From positions 1 through 36,047 of the IMG/VR virus record IMGVR_UViG_3300033233_000101: a DNA stretch of 36,047 nt. One strand, 5' to 3'. Below, one piece after another: positions 1-8,014 of this stretch. The notes below the pieces were generated by a model. It saw only the letters and a program-made list of their open reading frames with translations, was not told the origin of the DNA and made no database searches. The position numbers and the translations under genes were made by a program. The stretch is from a virus. How positions within the stretch are numbered: position 1 is the first letter of the stretch; each line of letters starts with the position of its first letter.

Positions 1-64
1 TTGAAAAAGGTAATAACATTTTCCCAGTTAATATTCCGTAAACTATTTCTTGCTTTTTATCCAT
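1..64 (-). CDS. 5' part of a small gene running off the window start
   Basis: A start codon at 62-64 is preceded by a good ribosome site (GGGAG, about 8 bases upstream) and opens a frame beginning MDKKQEIVYGILTGK that leaves the window at position 1. It lies downstream of the zinc-ribbon gene at 217-504 and on the same strand. If the molecule is circular the frame enters position 36047, where it would stop after five more codons. A one-base shift would instead join it to the open frame at 35922-36047 and give a protein of about 62 residues. No family is recognised. The start is well supported; the product is not. Confidence 0.5.
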   Translation of the reverse strand, partial: MDKKQEIVYGILTGKMLLPFS

Positions 65-199
65 TGTTTTCTCCCGCCAAAAATCAAAATAACTAAAAAC
101 TGTACCCGACAAGGATACAATTCTGGGTTATCTGTTTTTGGGCTATTTTAAGTTTATAAATCATTTAATTTATTTTTGCTTGCGGGTAAGTTTCCACCC

Positions 200-212
200 G
201 TTAAACCGACAA
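200..212. repeat. 13-bp repeat, copy 1
   Basis: GTTAAACCGACAA occurs here and again at 35921-35933. Both copies sit just after the end of a small minus-strand gene. A small hairpin (CGGGT at 183-187, ACCCG at 196-200) abuts this copy. It may be a shared 3' processing or intergenic element; its function is unknown. Confidence 0.4.
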
Positions 213-216
213 CTTG

Positions 217-504
217 CTAACTTGTTATAATTTCTTTGGTTTCCCCACATTTAGTACAGTATAGCATACAATAAACAATGTCTTGCTTATAAGTTGGTAA
301 ACCAAGCGTACCAATCTCTCCAGTAGATTTAAAATAGCCATTCCTTGCAATCTGGAAGTTATGTTCGCAAGTTGCTGGTTTAACTTGCGCTTCAAGCTGA
401 TTGCTAAGTTTATTTGCAAGTATTTTAATTTCATTTGTTAGTCTTCCAATATGCACCCAGATACTTTTAATTTCTTCTTGTGCATCAAATTCTTGATATG
501 ACAT
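217..504 (-). CDS. Small zinc-ribbon-like protein
   Basis: This 95-residue protein starts at an ATG with a strong AAGGAG site about 8 bases upstream. The N-terminal 40 residues are acidic and probably helical. The C-terminal half contains a CEH motif at about residues 46-48 and a CTKCGE knuckle near the end, the usual spacing of a small treble-clef or zinc-ribbon fold. Such proteins often bind nucleic acid or act as adaptors, but nothing in the sequence fixes the role. It follows the Gp37/Gp68 gene on the same strand and probably belongs to the transcript leading from terminase to the head genes. The zinc motif is seen directly; DNA binding is inference. Confidence 0.7.
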   Translation of the reverse strand: MSYQEFDAQEEIKSIWVHIGRLTNEIKILANKLSNQLEAQVKPATCEHNFQIARNGYFKSTGEIGTLGLPTYKQDIVYCMLYCTKCGETKEIITS

Positions 505-559
505 TTTATTCTCCTTAATTAAATTATTTTTATTTCCGCAGTAGCTTAACCGCCATCCG

Positions 560-1285
560 TTATAAAGAATTTGGCAAAGGATATTCTCTAATCATTAAAT
601 CCTTTGGTATCTCTTGCACCTTATCAATCTGCTTCATAAAAAATGGAATTTTAAGTTCCTTGCATTGATCCCTTAATTTCCTTGCCCAATCTGGGTTAAA
701 TGGTCTCTTTTTTCTACCTGACTCACCACCAACAACTACCCATTCGATAGTATTTCTGCCTCTAACTATATCAATGAAAACCTGTGCTGTATCTAAAGAT
801 ATTTCCTCTAATAATGGCTCAAAACTAATCCAGTTATTATAAGAATTGCATTGTAGTAAATAAGGCAATCTTGTATCAAACATTTTTTGATTTTCTGCTG
901 ATATTCCAAACCAAACATTATTTAATTTTATTTCACCGCCCCAATTTGCTTTAATATAAGCGAGCATTCTTTCGGGACGCTTTGTCAATATCTGAAATGT
1001 ATGTTGTTTACATCTTTGAGTGATAGATAAAATATCATCTATAAAATAAAACGGAACATCTTCGTGAAATAAATCACTCATCGAATTTACAAATATCATT
1101 TGTGGCTTCCGCCATTTTATTGGTTGCATCAATCTATCTTCGTGGAGTTGTATATCGGTGAATTTTCTATTGCCCCAAAATCTTTTAGCGATTGTTTCCG
1201 CATAACAGTTCTTACATCCAGCACTTATTTTTGTACATCCTGTAATTGGATTCCACGTTTTTTCTGTCCATTCTATTTTACTCAT
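560..1285 (-). CDS. Phage Gp37/Gp68 family protein (DUF5131)
   Basis: The protein of about 242 residues begins MSKIEWTEKTWNPITGC, the typical start of the Gp37/Gp68 (DUF5131) family, and has a cysteine-rich signature GCTKISAGCKNCYAE near residues 16-30. The family is related to radical-SAM-like three-cysteine proteins and is common in phages; its reaction is not established. An earlier in-frame ATG at 1309 overlaps the terminase stop. I prefer 1285 because family members start there and a GGA sits at suitable spacing. The gene follows large terminase directly, so it is probably co-expressed with packaging genes. The usual cassette partner, TcmP, is not seen in this window. Family assignment is confident; function is unknown. 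Confidence 0.85.
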   Translation of the reverse strand: MSKIEWTEKTWNPITGCTKISAGCKNCYAETIAKRFWGNRKFTDIQLHEDRLMQPIKWRKPQMIFVNSMSDLFHEDVPFYFIDDILSITQRCKQHTFQILTKRPERMLAYIKANWGGEIKLNNVWFGISAENQKMFDTRLPYLLQCNSYNNWISFEPLLEEISLDTAQVFIDIVRGRNTIEWVVVGGESGRKKRPFNPDWARKLRDQCKELKIPFFMKQIDKVQEIPKDLMIREYPLPNSL

Positions 1286-1299
1286 AAATATTCCAATAA

Positions 1300-3300
1300 T
1301 TATTTCCATCCATCAATAAAATTTGAGCGCATTGGTTTAAGCCGATTTATAATTTTATTTTGTTTAATTACAACCTGTTCATCCTGAGCGGGTTGATTTT
1401 TTAATGCTTCCTTTATTGCAACAAAATCGGGATCTGCAATTTTAAGAGCCACATAGTTACCGCATTTAGCATCCCAGGGTTCATTACGCATTCTTGGATT
1501 TTTCTTTTTCCAAATTATTGTTTTAACATTTGTTCGTTTATTAACTACCGGGAATGGCGGCTCGCAAAATAAACCTTCAAAATATTTATAATCACAAAAT
1601 GCTTTGGTGTAATGGATTGTCTTTGGTCCACCCGGTTTATATTTTAACCTGTTCCAAATAATTTCTTTAACCGTATCTATTCCCACATTTTGCAAAGGAG
1701 TATTTTTTAATTTACCCACTAATGATTGTGATAATAAAATTGGTAATCCATTACCAGCACGATCCTTAATTGCCATTATGCCGAGATGGAATCTTTGCCG
1801 TGTATATTCATAAACCGATTGAGTATTTTTAAGATAACCACCGGAATCTATATTAATGCAATAATTCCGATGCCCATTCTTGCCAATACCGCCAACATAT
1901 ATTTCAACGCCATCATTACGAATCCATTTCATCTCTAATCTTTTATCAAGCTCATTCCAAACATCAGGATGATCGGGATCGCCCCATATCTGCTCATAAT
2001 GAAGAAGCCAATTTTCTTCACCAATTCCCCATCCATCAAATTCTAGTTCAAGTCTATCCGGGTGAGTATCAACAAAGCCGGTTACAAATAAAACCTCATC
2101 AGGAATAGAAGGATTATTTTCTGTAAGATAATCTTCAGACCAGCTCATTACTGTTGCCTCATCAACATCAGGCGTTTCATCAGATTTATATGGCTTGCCC
2201 TCAACAGTGTTGATAAAAACAGGAATACCTTCGGGATCATCTTTTACTTTTATCCATTCTTCAGCTATTTGCGTCCAGGTAGATAAAGTTGAATACATAC
2301 GTGATAATCCAAGAAAGGATCGAATATTGCTATTAACAGGTGTTGCAGTTGGTGTCCAATAAATCTTAGAGCACATTTTTTTCTTTTGATTTTCATATAT
2401 TTCAGCTTTGCAATCAACATTAGCACAAACATATCTTGCAGTTTCGGGATGATGTTTAATTGTTTTGCCAAAAACATCGGTATCTTTATCCCAGATAAGA
2501 CCACCATAAAAGGTATCAGTTCTTGTATCTTTTTTAGGAAAGAATTCTAAAACTTGCAGGAATCCACACACGGGACATTTAACGAATGGTTTCCTTTGAT
2601 CTCCAAGTAAAACCTTACCATAAATACGGGAATTATTATAATCAGTTGGTGATGAGGTATAAATAATTTTGTAACCATATTTTTTATATGATTCAATTCT
2701 TTGTTCAGCGATTAAGCCGGGATCGCCCTCAACACCAACATTACCAGGCATACGGTCCGGCTCATCAACGTAAAGGATTTTAATTGAAAAGCTCGATAAA
2801 TCAACTGGCGAATTACTACCCGCAAGGATTAAGAAGCCGCCGGGAAATTCCTTAAAGCGCATTGTATTAGTTGATATTCTTGATTTACGCGGTGCTATTT
2901 TATCTTTAATAGTTTCTATTTGATTAAGTACCGGCTCAAGTTTTAGCCGTGAATATTTTTCTGCAAAATCAATTGTTGGTAATAATATCATCATTGGCGA
3001 TGGATCATAATCTATGTAATATGTAATAATAATCATTCCCATTGTAGTCTTTAAGATTTGGGATGATGTCATTATATATATTTCAGATATGTTTGGATCA
3101 ACAATGGAGTTTAAAATTTCACGAGTATATTCAACATCAGAAGTTACCCAGGGACTGCCACCTTTTGCAGATTTATCCGGGATTTTAAAATAGGCGTCAG
3201 CCCAATCAGCCGGTAACATTTGAATGCGGGGCTTTAAAATTGCCCGCACTCTCAAAACAGCATCAAGAATATTATCACTCAAAACTAACTGACTCTGCAT
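1300..3300 (-). CDS. terL: Terminase large subunit, GpA type
   Basis: This 666-residue packaging motor and nuclease matches the lambda gpA-like family. It cuts concatemeric DNA and pumps it into proheads through the portal. Visible features in order: the family entry motif MLPADWADAYFKIP at about 28-41; a Walker A-like stretch TSSQILKTT at about 78-86; Walker B ILYVDEPDR at about 175-183; the SSP coupling motif in YTSSPTD at about 214-220; and a zinc-ribbon insert with CPVC and a later cysteine pair. The C-terminal part has the acidic GFVDTHPD and INIDSGG segments expected of the nuclease domain. Length is normal. It overlaps the small terminase gene by 26 bases, which indicates coupled translation. 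GpA-type enzymes usually go with cohesive-end packaging. Confidence 0.95.
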   Translation of the reverse strand: MQSQLVLSDNILDAVLRVRAILKPRIQMLPADWADAYFKIPDKSAKGGSPWVTSDVEYTREILNSIVDPNISEIYIMTSSQILKTTMGMIIITYYIDYDPSPMMILLPTIDFAEKYSRLKLEPVLNQIETIKDKIAPRKSRISTNTMRFKEFPGGFLILAGSNSPVDLSSFSIKILYVDEPDRMPGNVGVEGDPGLIAEQRIESYKKYGYKIIYTSSPTDYNNSRIYGKVLLGDQRKPFVKCPVCGFLQVLEFFPKKDTRTDTFYGGLIWDKDTDVFGKTIKHHPETARYVCANVDCKAEIYENQKKKMCSKIYWTPTATPVNSNIRSFLGLSRMYSTLSTWTQIAEEWIKVKDDPEGIPVFINTVEGKPYKSDETPDVDEATVMSWSEDYLTENNPSIPDEVLFVTGFVDTHPDRLELEFDGWGIGEENWLLHYEQIWGDPDHPDVWNELDKRLEMKWIRNDGVEIYVGGIGKNGHRNYCINIDSGGYLKNTQSVYEYTRQRFHLGIMAIKDRAGNGLPILLSQSLVGKLKNTPLQNVGIDTVKEIIWNRLKYKPGGPKTIHYTKAFCDYKYFEGLFCEPPFPVVNKRTNVKTIIWKKKNPRMRNEPWDAKCGNYVALKIADPDFVAIKEALKNQPAQDEQVVIKQNKIINRLKPMRSNFIDGWK

Positions 3301-3772
3301 TGATATTTCCGGGAAAGTTTGAAATTTGATTTAATAGTGAATTTATTTTTTCGTTTAATATTTCTGTTTGTTCGGGCGTTAAGTTCAGATCAAATTTTAG
3401 TTGAGATTTAAGAGATTCTAATCCTTTTTTATAAAGAAGAGCTTCATTTTTAAGGACCATCTCAAATTCAAATACTGATCCCAGTTCACCTTTTAACTTA
3501 GCAAGTTCAACTTCTTTATATTCTGCCTGGGCAGCTTCAAGTCGGCTCCGGCTATTTTGCTCACGTAATTTTTTAAGCGCCGCCTGATGAAGAGCGTTAT
3601 TATATTTTTTATCACATTTAATATTTTCAATTAAAGGATATTTGCCGTGTTTTGATCTAATATAACCGTGCTTATTCACCAATTCCGATAGATAATTTGG
3701 ATTAGAAAATCCAAAAATCTCACAAAAATCCGCAGGGGAAACTTCTATTTTTTTTAACTGATTTATATCCAT
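3275..3772 (-). CDS. terS: Terminase small subunit (DNA recognition)
   Basis: This protein of 165 residues lies immediately upstream of and overlaps terL. Its N-terminal 40 residues (VSPADFCEIFGFSNPNYLSE) look like the winged helix-turn-helix of Nu1-type small terminases. They are followed by a long charged helix (about 60-120) rich in Glu, Lys and Ala, and a C-terminal helical segment that would contact the large subunit. Size and order match lambda Nu1-A. It probably binds the packaging site; the repeat array at 3910-4152, directly upstream of its start, is the obvious candidate. Assignment rests on position, size and helix pattern rather than a strong motif. Confidence 0.8.
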   Translation of the reverse strand: MDINQLKKIEVSPADFCEIFGFSNPNYLSELVNKHGYIRSKHGKYPLIENIKCDKKYNNALHQAALKKLREQNSRSRLEAAQAEYKEVELAKLKGELGSVFEFEMVLKNEALLYKKGLESLKSQLKFDLNLTPEQTEILNEKINSLLNQISNFPGNINAESVSFE

Positions 3773-4173
3773 AACTTATTATTACATTTACAGTTACAAC
3801 TTTTCAGGCATATATCTACAGGAATCCTGCGCTCGTTTCGTGTCCGCTTTGGAAAGTGCCAGAAAGAACCTAAAAACAAACATTACTTCGTTTTTTGCTC
3901 GTTTTCTTTTTACTACACCTTCCATACACCTTACTACACTTTCATTTGATTTTAGTTTATAATCTTAATTGTAGTAAGTAGTAACTTGTAGTAAGTATAT
4001 AGACTAACATTTTTATTTATCCTAAAATCTTTTTAGAAAATCTAAATTTATCTCACTACACTTACTACATACCCGCAACTTCTTTTTACAAAAGAACTTA
4101 AATGTAGTAAGGTTTTTACTTTATCATCTTACTACATCTTACTACTTACTACAGTAAAAGGCTTTAATGATTG
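3773..4173. other. 401-bp non-coding region, candidate packaging site or origin
   Basis: No convincing gene lies between the helicase stop and the small terminase start. The part next to terminase (3780-3900) is less AT-rich and contains a perfect 11-bp palindrome CAGGAATCCTG at 3819-3829, which resembles the dyad seen at cohesive-end cut sites. The part next to the helicase holds the TTACTAC array listed separately. In lambda the equivalent position is cos. A replication origin is the main alternative, since the other neighbour is the replication operon. No cut position can be assigned from sequence alone. Confidence 0.55.
3910..4152. repeat. Array of ten TTACTAC/GTAGTAA motifs
   Basis: Six copies of TTACTAC (starting 3910, 3931, 4062, 4129, 4139, 4146) and four of the complement GTAGTAA (starting 3971, 3978, 3988, 4104) fall within 243 bases. 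Several copies are extended to TGTAGTAAG or CTTACTACA. They form clusters: a pair at 3910-3937, a triple at 3971-3994 and a triple at 4129-4152, the last with 10- and 7-base periods. Repeated short sites in both orientations are typical of binding arrays for small terminase (cosB or pac), replication initiators or repressors. Function is inferred from position beside terS. Confidence 0.75.
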
Positions 4174-5616
4174 CTATATAACATTATTATCTTCAATATT
4201 CCCTTTTTCATCAAATAGTTCTATATTACTATTTAAAGCCTCTTTTACACACCAAAGCTGGACTGGCTTGCCATTTCTTCTAACAGCTCTTTTCTTAAAC
4301 CCTAATGCGCTTAGCGCTTTACCAACATTTATAATAACACTGTTGTTATTGTTTACATTGTTATCTTTACTAAACTTTGATGCTATCTCAGTAGCATCCA
4401 GGTATTTTACAAGACTATGCCGCTCACGTATTTCATCTTCTGTAGGAACGGTATAAAGTCTATCAACAATCTCATATTCAAATGTACGCGCCTGAAACTT
4501 TTCATTTACTGCTTCAATCTTTTTAATATCTTCATTATCAAACCAATATTTTAAGCCATCTTTGTAATGTTGTAAACCTTGTGCATACATTTTACTCAAA
4601 TCAAAATTTTCATTAAGCTGAATATTTTCAATTTCAATTACTAACCAACGCCGGGATCCTGTTTCATCCCGCAGAAACGCCTTATTGTTTTGTGTTGCCG
4701 CAAATGATGCCCGCCTTTTTAAGTGCACATCTGCTTTTGCGTAAGGCAATCTTACAATAATCTGATCTCTTGATATAGCACTCTTTAATGATTCAATATC
4801 TGTTTTATTCAGAGCAGCCATTTCATCAAAGTTAATCAGCATCATATATGCTAAAAATTTCTCGTGATCTTTATTATGCACCTGGAAACTGCTGCCATAA
4901 AAATATTTTAATTGCAAATGTTGAGGTATAATACTCTTAAGAAAAGTAGTTTTGTATTTACCTTGCCCACCAACCAACACTAAACACGTTTGATTTATAT
5001 TATACATATTTGGTTCATCTTTAATTAAACCAACTACCATTGCAGTAAACCACTTACGAAAGCCCTCTACAAAATATTCACGGTTGTTTTCTTCATCCAC
5101 TAACTGCACCTGGCTACAAAAATCAAAGATATGGTCTCTTCCGCTTTTCACACCTTTAAACTTTTTATTTCCATCTTTCCCATCATATATAAACTCACTA
5201 TCACATTTACCAGCAGAATTAAAATAATCCATAAAGGGATTGAACTCTTTACTAATTTCCCGGCTAAAAATAATCGTCTTAAAATCCTCATCACTAATTG
5301 GAATATTATTCATTTTTAATTCTAATTTTATATCCCGATAATCACGATCATCAAAATAAGTCCATCTATTACTATCTTTAGGTTTATATTCAGTATCAGT
5401 ATTAATTACATTGTATCTGAAATCATATCGTTCATTGATGAAATTAACAATCTTCTCAATCTTAAATTTGATGTTCTTTGTTGGCTCAACATCAATACCA
5501 TATTCCTGCTTAATAGCTTCAACACCGATAGCAATCTTATCTTTTGTTGATAATTTCTTTTGCTTCTCTTCAGGAATCTTATCCAACATTTCTTTAAGTT
5601 TATTCGATTTTGCCAT
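4174..5616 (-). CDS. VapE/VirE-family P-loop replication helicase
   Basis: The 480-residue protein has the C-terminal P-loop core of the virulence-associated E family, which serves as replicative helicase partner of phage primases. Visible: Walker A-like VGGQGKYKTTF at about 215-225, where the usual second Gly before the Lys is Tyr; Walker B MLINFDEM at about 259-266; a sensor region with SAISRDQIIVRLPYAKAD; and the family arginine segment DETGSRRWLVIE at about 317-328. The N-terminal 190 residues are family-specific. The start codon overlaps the stop of the preceding ATPase gene as TAATG, so translation is coupled. It is the last gene of the early operon before the repeat array. Confidence 0.88.
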   Translation of the reverse strand: MAKSNKLKEMLDKIPEEKQKKLSTKDKIAIGVEAIKQEYGIDVEPTKNIKFKIEKIVNFINERYDFRYNVINTDTEYKPKDSNRWTYFDDRDYRDIKLELKMNNIPISDEDFKTIIFSREISKEFNPFMDYFNSAGKCDSEFIYDGKDGNKKFKGVKSGRDHIFDFCSQVQLVDEENNREYFVEGFRKWFTAMVVGLIKDEPNMYNINQTCLVLVGGQGKYKTTFLKSIIPQHLQLKYFYGSSFQVHNKDHEKFLAYMMLINFDEMAALNKTDIESLKSAISRDQIIVRLPYAKADVHLKRRASFAATQNNKAFLRDETGSRRWLVIEIENIQLNENFDLSKMYAQGLQHYKDGLKYWFDNEDIKKIEAVNEKFQARTFEYEIVDRLYTVPTEDEIRERHSLVKYLDATEIASKFSKDNNVNNNNSVIINVGKALSALGFKKRAVRRNGKPVQLWCVKEALNSNIELFDEKGNIEDNNVI

Positions 5617-5984
5617 TAGAGATTACATTCAATAAAATCAATCATATCCCAATCTTTAAACTTTTTTGCATTTACATTTCGACAGATAATAATCATTTCA
5701 GGAACTTTTATTGTGATACGCTTTATCGAATAGGGTTTTCTTATCTCTATTGAGCTGAGAGAAGCAAAAAACTTTATTAAATCTTCATTATCTTTCTTAG
5801 TATTACAAATAAGCTCATCAATAATTATAACCTCCGTTGTTTCATCAATGTTGTCAAAAAATCTATTAAGTGTATTTTTATTTACATTGTATTTAACAAT
5901 CCATTTTTTACCTAAGGCAAGCCTTCTTGCTAATGTTGATTTACCACTACCTTGCTCACCTGTTATAACTGTAATCTTTGGCAT
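5616..5984 (-). CDS. Small P-loop ATPase
   Basis: This 122-residue protein has a clean Walker A, TGEQGSGKSTL at about 8-18, and Walker B, EVIIIDEL at about 51-58. It is too short for a helicase and resembles a minimal AAA-like or kinase-like NTPase domain. Its place between primase and VapE-type helicase, with coupled translation into the latter, suggests a role in replication, perhaps as a loader or accessory ATPase; that is inference. The start at 5984 has a good AAGGAG site. Confidence 0.75.
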   Translation of the reverse strand: MPKITVITGEQGSGKSTLARRLALGKKWIVKYNVNKNTLNRFFDNIDETTEVIIIDELICNTKKDNEDLIKFFASLSSIEIRKPYSIKRITIKVPEMIIICRNVNAKKFKDWDMIDFIECNL

Positions 5985-6009
5985 TCTATTTTCTCCTTAA
6001 ATTATTTGA

Positions 6010-6240
6010 TTATTCCCACGAACCAAAATCCATTGCTTTAGGATCAGGTTTCATTTTACCATATAATATAATTTCCACCTTTTTGCCATCAATATATTTT
6101 TGAAACTGTTCCCAGCTTTCATAAAAAACTGACTGACAAAAAGCCCGCCTCCTTAACATTTCTTTTTCTTCATCATCTAAGCACGTTAAATCTCTAATAT
6201 AAAATTCAGCTCTAATATTTAATCTATCATTTGAAGTCAT
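6010..6240 (-). CDS. Small protein between primase and P-loop ATPase
   Basis: This 76-residue, mixed-charge protein (MTSNDRLNIRAEFYIRDLTC) has no motif I recognise. Its start overlaps the primase stop by four bases (ATGA), so it is translationally coupled to the primase. The middle is helical and rich in Glu and Arg; the C-terminus is acidic. A replication accessory role is suggested only by the operon. Confidence 0.6.
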   Translation of the reverse strand: MTSNDRLNIRAEFYIRDLTCLDDEEKEMLRRRAFCQSVFYESWEQFQKYIDGKKVEIILYGKMKPDPKAMDFGSWE

Positions 6241-7397
6241 CTTGCTTCATCCACCAATATTTTTTCAGCAAAATCCGTTACATCTTTTGCGGGAAGTTTT
6301 TTTATCAATAATCCCTTGCCCATTTTTTCGAATATCTTTGTCAATTCAGCTTGCAATTTGCTGCCCGCCTCATCATTATCAGGGATAAAAACTACCTCGG
6401 CGTTTTTTAATTTCTCAAACTTTTCAATTTTAGGAATATTACCAACGCCCGGAATCGCAATCGCCTTAAAGCCAGCATCCTCAATTAACATCGCATCAAA
6501 TTCCCCTTCGGTTATATAAATCCGTTCACCTGGCAACAAATCCATTGCATCGCTATTATAAAATCTTTTTGGAGTGTTAACTCCCAGTGCATCATTTTTT
6601 AATCCTAAATATTTGTTTGATGATGTTTCCGTATTGCCATCAGCATCAAAATATCTACCACGTAAATAAACTATTTTTTTGTTATGCAAATAAGGAATTA
6701 TAATCCTATGATTATAAAATATTAAATTGCCGCTGCCATCTTCTTTAAGATTAAATAAACCAGCACGCCTTAAATCATCCACTGCCCAGCGCTTTTTAAG
6801 ATGATTATTAACCTCATAATAATTAAGTATAAAAAACAGTTTAAAGAATATAATGCTTTTAGGACTAAGCATCCGTTTCTTTGTAAGATATTCCCACGCC
6901 TGCCGTGTCCAGCCGCGCTCGGTACAGTATAAATATAAATCATCAAATATTTCTGCATTCCGTTCTATGCGATATTTTTTAACTTCAGATAAAGCCCTGC
7001 TCTCATCAGAGATGCCGGCTCTTTCTTCATAAAGTATGCGCTCATCATTACTCATACAATCAAACACATTTTCCGTATTGGTCCTAATCGTTTTAATAGG
7101 CGCTTCACGTTTAATCTCCGATGTTTGACCGTAAGTTAAACCATATAAATTACCAAGTTCTCGCACGGCAGTATTGTAATCCACATTATAAACGCCCATA
7201 TAAAAATCAATAACGCTGCCGTGCTCACCGGAGGAATAATCATAAAAGCTATTTGTTAATGGATATAATTTTAAACTGGGAGTTTTTTCCTGCTTATAAA
7301 TGCTAAAACAAAATCCATTGCGCTGCATAGGATAGCCCAGCTTATTTGCCAAATCCTCAATCCTTATAACTTCTTTTATTTTATTGGATAAAGTCAT
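6237..7397 (-). CDS. DNA primase with TOPRIM domain and degenerate CHC2 finger
   Basis: This 386-residue protein is laid out as a phage primase. The N-terminal region (about 20-90) aligns by pattern with the CHC2 zinc finger domain (QEKTPSL followed by GEHGSVIDF), but the expected CxxC knuckle is replaced by YSSG and only one nearby Cys is left, so zinc may not be bound. The TOPRIM domain is intact: ITEGEFDAM with the catalytic Glu at about 297, and the metal-binding PDNDEAG at about 339-345. It would make primers for the VapE-type helicase encoded downstream. The linker (about 100-220) is helical. The call is firm from the TOPRIM motifs and context. Confidence 0.9.
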   Translation of the reverse strand: MTLSNKIKEVIRIEDLANKLGYPMQRNGFCFSIYKQEKTPSLKLYPLTNSFYDYSSGEHGSVIDFYMGVYNVDYNTAVRELGNLYGLTYGQTSEIKREAPIKTIRTNTENVFDCMSNDERILYEERAGISDESRALSEVKKYRIERNAEIFDDLYLYCTERGWTRQAWEYLTKKRMLSPKSIIFFKLFFILNYYEVNNHLKKRWAVDDLRRAGLFNLKEDGSGNLIFYNHRIIIPYLHNKKIVYLRGRYFDADGNTETSSNKYLGLKNDALGVNTPKRFYNSDAMDLLPGERIYITEGEFDAMLIEDAGFKAIAIPGVGNIPKIEKFEKLKNAEVVFIPDNDEAGSKLQAELTKIFEKMGKGLLIKKLPAKDVTDFAEKILVDEAR

Positions 7398-7412
7398 TTA
7401 TTTGATCTTTCT

Positions 7413-7640
7413 TCAATATCCAATTTTATATCTTTCAAATTTTGGCATAATAGTTGGCTCCGTTGATATTGTTGTAATGTATGGTAATTCATCAATTACA
7501 ACGCTGCATTTCCTTTGTCTTTCTCTATTCCTGCGCACCGTTTCGGTATTCTGGATTCTAAAACAATCCTGACAAACATTTCTATGCGGCATCGTTTTAG
7601 CTCCGCAAGCGCAGAATTCTTTTTTCTGATAGCGTACCAT
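7413..7640 (-). CDS. Small zinc-ribbon protein
   Basis: The frame is open from 7784, but the real start is probably the internal ATG at 7640, because the upstream part overlaps the exported-protein gene in another frame. That gives 75 residues: MVRYQKKEFCACGAKTMPHR, then CQDC, then an Arg-rich stretch. CAC and CQDC make a four-cysteine zinc ribbon, and the basic segment after it fits nucleic acid binding. The start lies one base after the TGA of the neighbouring gene (TGATATG). The short protein between exported protein and primase probably acts in early regulation or replication; this is not shown. Confidence 0.65.
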   Translation of the reverse strand: MVRYQKKEFCACGAKTMPHRNVCQDCFRIQNTETVRRNRERQRKCSVVIDELPYITTISTEPTIMPKFERYKIGY

Positions 7641-7641
7641 A

Positions 7642-8013
7642 TCATTTAAAATAATATTTAATTGCAACTGAACCATTAAAAATTTCAGGAATAAATGCCT
7701 CTGGATTAGTTGTGCCATAAGGAGGCGTTTCTTTAAATCTCTTAATCGTATTTGCTGTATATGATAGATCAAACAATAAAACAAAATTATTTTTAAGCGG
7801 TAAAGACGACCTTAAGAAAATAGTTGGTATGAATAAACGATCGTTGTAATCTTCTGGATTTGAAATTGGCAAACCTCTAAAAGTAATATGATAATCGTGA
7901 ACATAAGAAGTTGCCTGCAATCCAAAGGTTAAGGATGGATAAGTATCATCCTGAGCATTTAATGTTAATGCAAATAATAATGATAGCAAAAGAGCCATAA
8001 ATAAATTTTTCAT
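7642..8013 (-). CDS. Exported small beta-rich protein with Sec signal peptide
   Basis: The best start is the ATG at 8013, not 8025, because GGAG sits correctly in front of it. The product is about 123 residues. MKNLFMALLLSLLFALTLNA is a textbook Sec signal peptide with cleavage before Gln (ANA-type site, LNA|QDD). The mature part alternates hydrophobic and polar residues with aromatic ends (SYVHDYHITF, SVAIKYYFK) and ends in Lys after Phe, suggesting a small outer-membrane-barrel-like or periplasmic beta protein. It lies in the early operon, far from the tail genes. Possible roles such as surface change or superinfection exclusion are inference. Confidence 0.65.
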   Translation of the reverse strand: MKNLFMALLLSLLFALTLNAQDDTYPSLTFGLQATSYVHDYHITFRGLPISNPEDYNDRLFIPTIFLRSSLPLKNNFVLLFDLSYTANTIKRFKETPPYGTTNPEAFIPEIFNGSVAIKYYFK

Positions 8014-8014
8014 T

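Noticed and set aside
505-560. Integron-like attC recombination sites around the small genes near the window ends
   Set aside because: Short GTTTAAC-type pieces occur, but paired inverted core sites with the right spacing are absent and no integron integrase is present.
3910-4152. A CRISPR array
   Set aside because: Repeats are only 7-9 bases, in both orientations and with irregular spacing; no cas genes.
7641-7784. Long version of the zinc-ribbon gene starting at 7784
   Set aside because: This part overlaps the exported-protein gene in another frame and lacks the cysteine motif; the ATG at 7640 gives a compact protein.
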